Source: Putridiphycobacter roseus
GTDB taxonomy: Bacteria > Bacteroidota > Bacteroidia > Flavobacteriales_D > Crocinitomicaceae
Assembly (NCBI RefSeq): GCF_003234935.1
Contig: NZ_QKSB01000001.1
Span: 744,001-808,000 of the forward strand
Direction of reading: 5' to 3'
DNA length: 64,000 nucleotides
Shown: piece by piece, positions 63,413-64,000 of the stretch
How the letters are laid out: every line of letters begins with the position of its first letter
Numbering within the stretch: position 1 is the first letter of the stretch
Position numbers and translations under genes: made by a program
The notes under the pieces: generated by a model
Told to the model about the DNA's origin: nothing
What the model saw: only the letters and a program-made list of their open reading frames with translations
Databases searched by the model: none

Positions 63413-64000
63413 ATGAAAAAAGTATTGGTAATTGGATCAGCTGGTCAAATTGGCACAGAATTAGTCTTAACGTTAAGAGAAAAATTTGGTAATGAAGCTA
63501 TCATAGCTGCTGACATCAAAGAACCGGCTGCGGTTATTTTAGAGAGCGGTGCTTTTGAAAAACTAGACATCTTAAATAAAGAAGCATTGCTTGCCGTGGT
63601 AACCAAACATAAAATTACCGAAATATATCTATTGGCAGCTTTATTATCTGCTACTGCAGAAGCAAATCCTAAGTTTGCATGGCAGCTTAACATGGAAGGC
63701 TTATTCAATGTTTTGGATTTAGCCAAGGATAAAATCATTGAAAAAGTATTTTGGCCAAGCTCTATTGCTGTTTTTGGTCCTACAACACCAAAATTAAATA
63801 CACCCCAAGTTACCACCATGGAACCAACCACTGTTTACGGCATTAGTAAACAGGCAGGAGAAAGATGGTGCGAATATTACCATGACAAATATGGTGTGGA
63901 TGTGAGATCTATCCGCTACCCAGGTCTTATTTCTTATACTTCTTTACCTGGTGGTGGAACAACAGACTACGCTGTTGATATTTTTTATTCTGCCAAAAAG
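63413..64000 (+). CDS. tdh: L-threonine 3-dehydrogenase, SDR type (5' part, runs off the window)
   Basis: The first 196 codons of an open frame with no stop reach the right edge; full-length enzymes have about 315-320 residues. The Rossmann motif is GSAGQIG at 8-14. The catalytic set is Ser116/Ser117 (WPSSIAVFG) and Tyr142/Lys146 (VYGISKQAGE). PGGGTTDYAVDIFY near 179-192 is a signature of the short-chain type threonine dehydrogenase, which differs from zinc-dependent Tdh and is typical of Bacteroidota. The enzyme oxidises threonine to 2-amino-3-oxobutyrate with NAD+, the substrate of Kbl at 25.4 kb. Confidence 0.93.
   Translation, partial: MKKVLVIGSAGQIGTELVLTLREKFGNEAIIAADIKEPAAVILESGAFEKLDILNKEALLAVVTKHKITEIYLLAALLSATAEANPKFAWQLNMEGLFNVLDLAKDKIIEKVFWPSSIAVFGPTTPKLNTPQVTTMEPTTVYGISKQAGERWCEYYHDKYGVDVRSIRYPGLISYTSLPGGGTTDYAVDIFYSAKK

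Overview
The window is AT-rich DNA from a member of the Bacteroidota, most likely a flavobacterium-like lineage. Three secreted proteins carry C-terminal type A sorting domains of the type IX secretion system. Promoter boxes match the Bacteroidota form TAnnTTTG, with an occasional TTG element about 20 nt upstream. Shine-Dalgarno sequences are nearly absent. The gene set (TonB-dependent receptor with a carboxypeptidase-like domain, propeller histidine kinase with LytTR regulator, DUF2480, SDR-type threonine dehydrogenase) fits the same phylum. I see no rRNA, tRNA, CRISPR array, insertion sequence or prophage. Most of the window is chromosomal housekeeping and accessory metabolism.

Layout. 0.4-5.2 kb: a kelch-like T9SS substrate, then two secreted paralogues on the minus strand. 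5.3-10.3 kb: a cation/proton antiporter behind a very large membrane histidine kinase. 10.5-15 kb: recA (with a striking palindrome in its promoter), the peroxiredoxin bcp and an AddB-like nuclease. 15.1-20.5 kb: lepA, a candidate small RNA, galE, a small outer-membrane protein, a polyprenyl diphosphate synthase and a MORN lipoprotein. 20.5-28.6 kb: two glycosyltransferases, a TonB-dependent receptor, kbl and an O-antigen-ligase-like protein. 28.7-38.1 kb: two T9SS substrates on either side of a LytS/LytTR-type two-component pair. 38.2-42.4 kb: mutS and a GT22-like mannosyltransferase. 42.5-48.8 kb: a divalent-metal efflux operon (His-rich periplasmic protein, CzcA fused to CzcC, CzcB). 48.8-54.8 kb: a nested palindromic element, an exported WD40-caspase protein, DUF2480 and a TonB_C-vWA protein. 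54.9-64 kb: amino-acid catabolism, with a fused 2-oxoacid dehydrogenase E1, the tryptophan/kynurenine enzymes KynA, KMO and HaaO, the tyrosine enzymes HPPD and HmgA, and the start of threonine dehydrogenase, which runs off the right edge.

How the genes work together. Threonine dehydrogenase (right edge) and Kbl (25.4 kb) are the two steps of threonine to glycine plus acetyl-CoA. The minus-strand cluster hmgA-hppD-haaO-kmo-kynA joins parts of tyrosine and tryptophan breakdown. The Czc operon exports Zn/Co/Cd-type divalent cations, judging from the acidic TM4 signature of its pump.

No clearly new multi-gene system is present. The observations most worth following up are the perfect palindrome over the recA promoter, a set of genes whose promoter box ends exactly 4 nt before the start codon (apparent leaderless mRNAs, two with GTG starts), a terminator with its own upstream promoter box between lepA and galE, an internal signal-peptide-like segment at the CzcA-CzcC fusion joint, the exported WD40-caspase-EF-hand protein, and the three-way-junction palindrome beside it.
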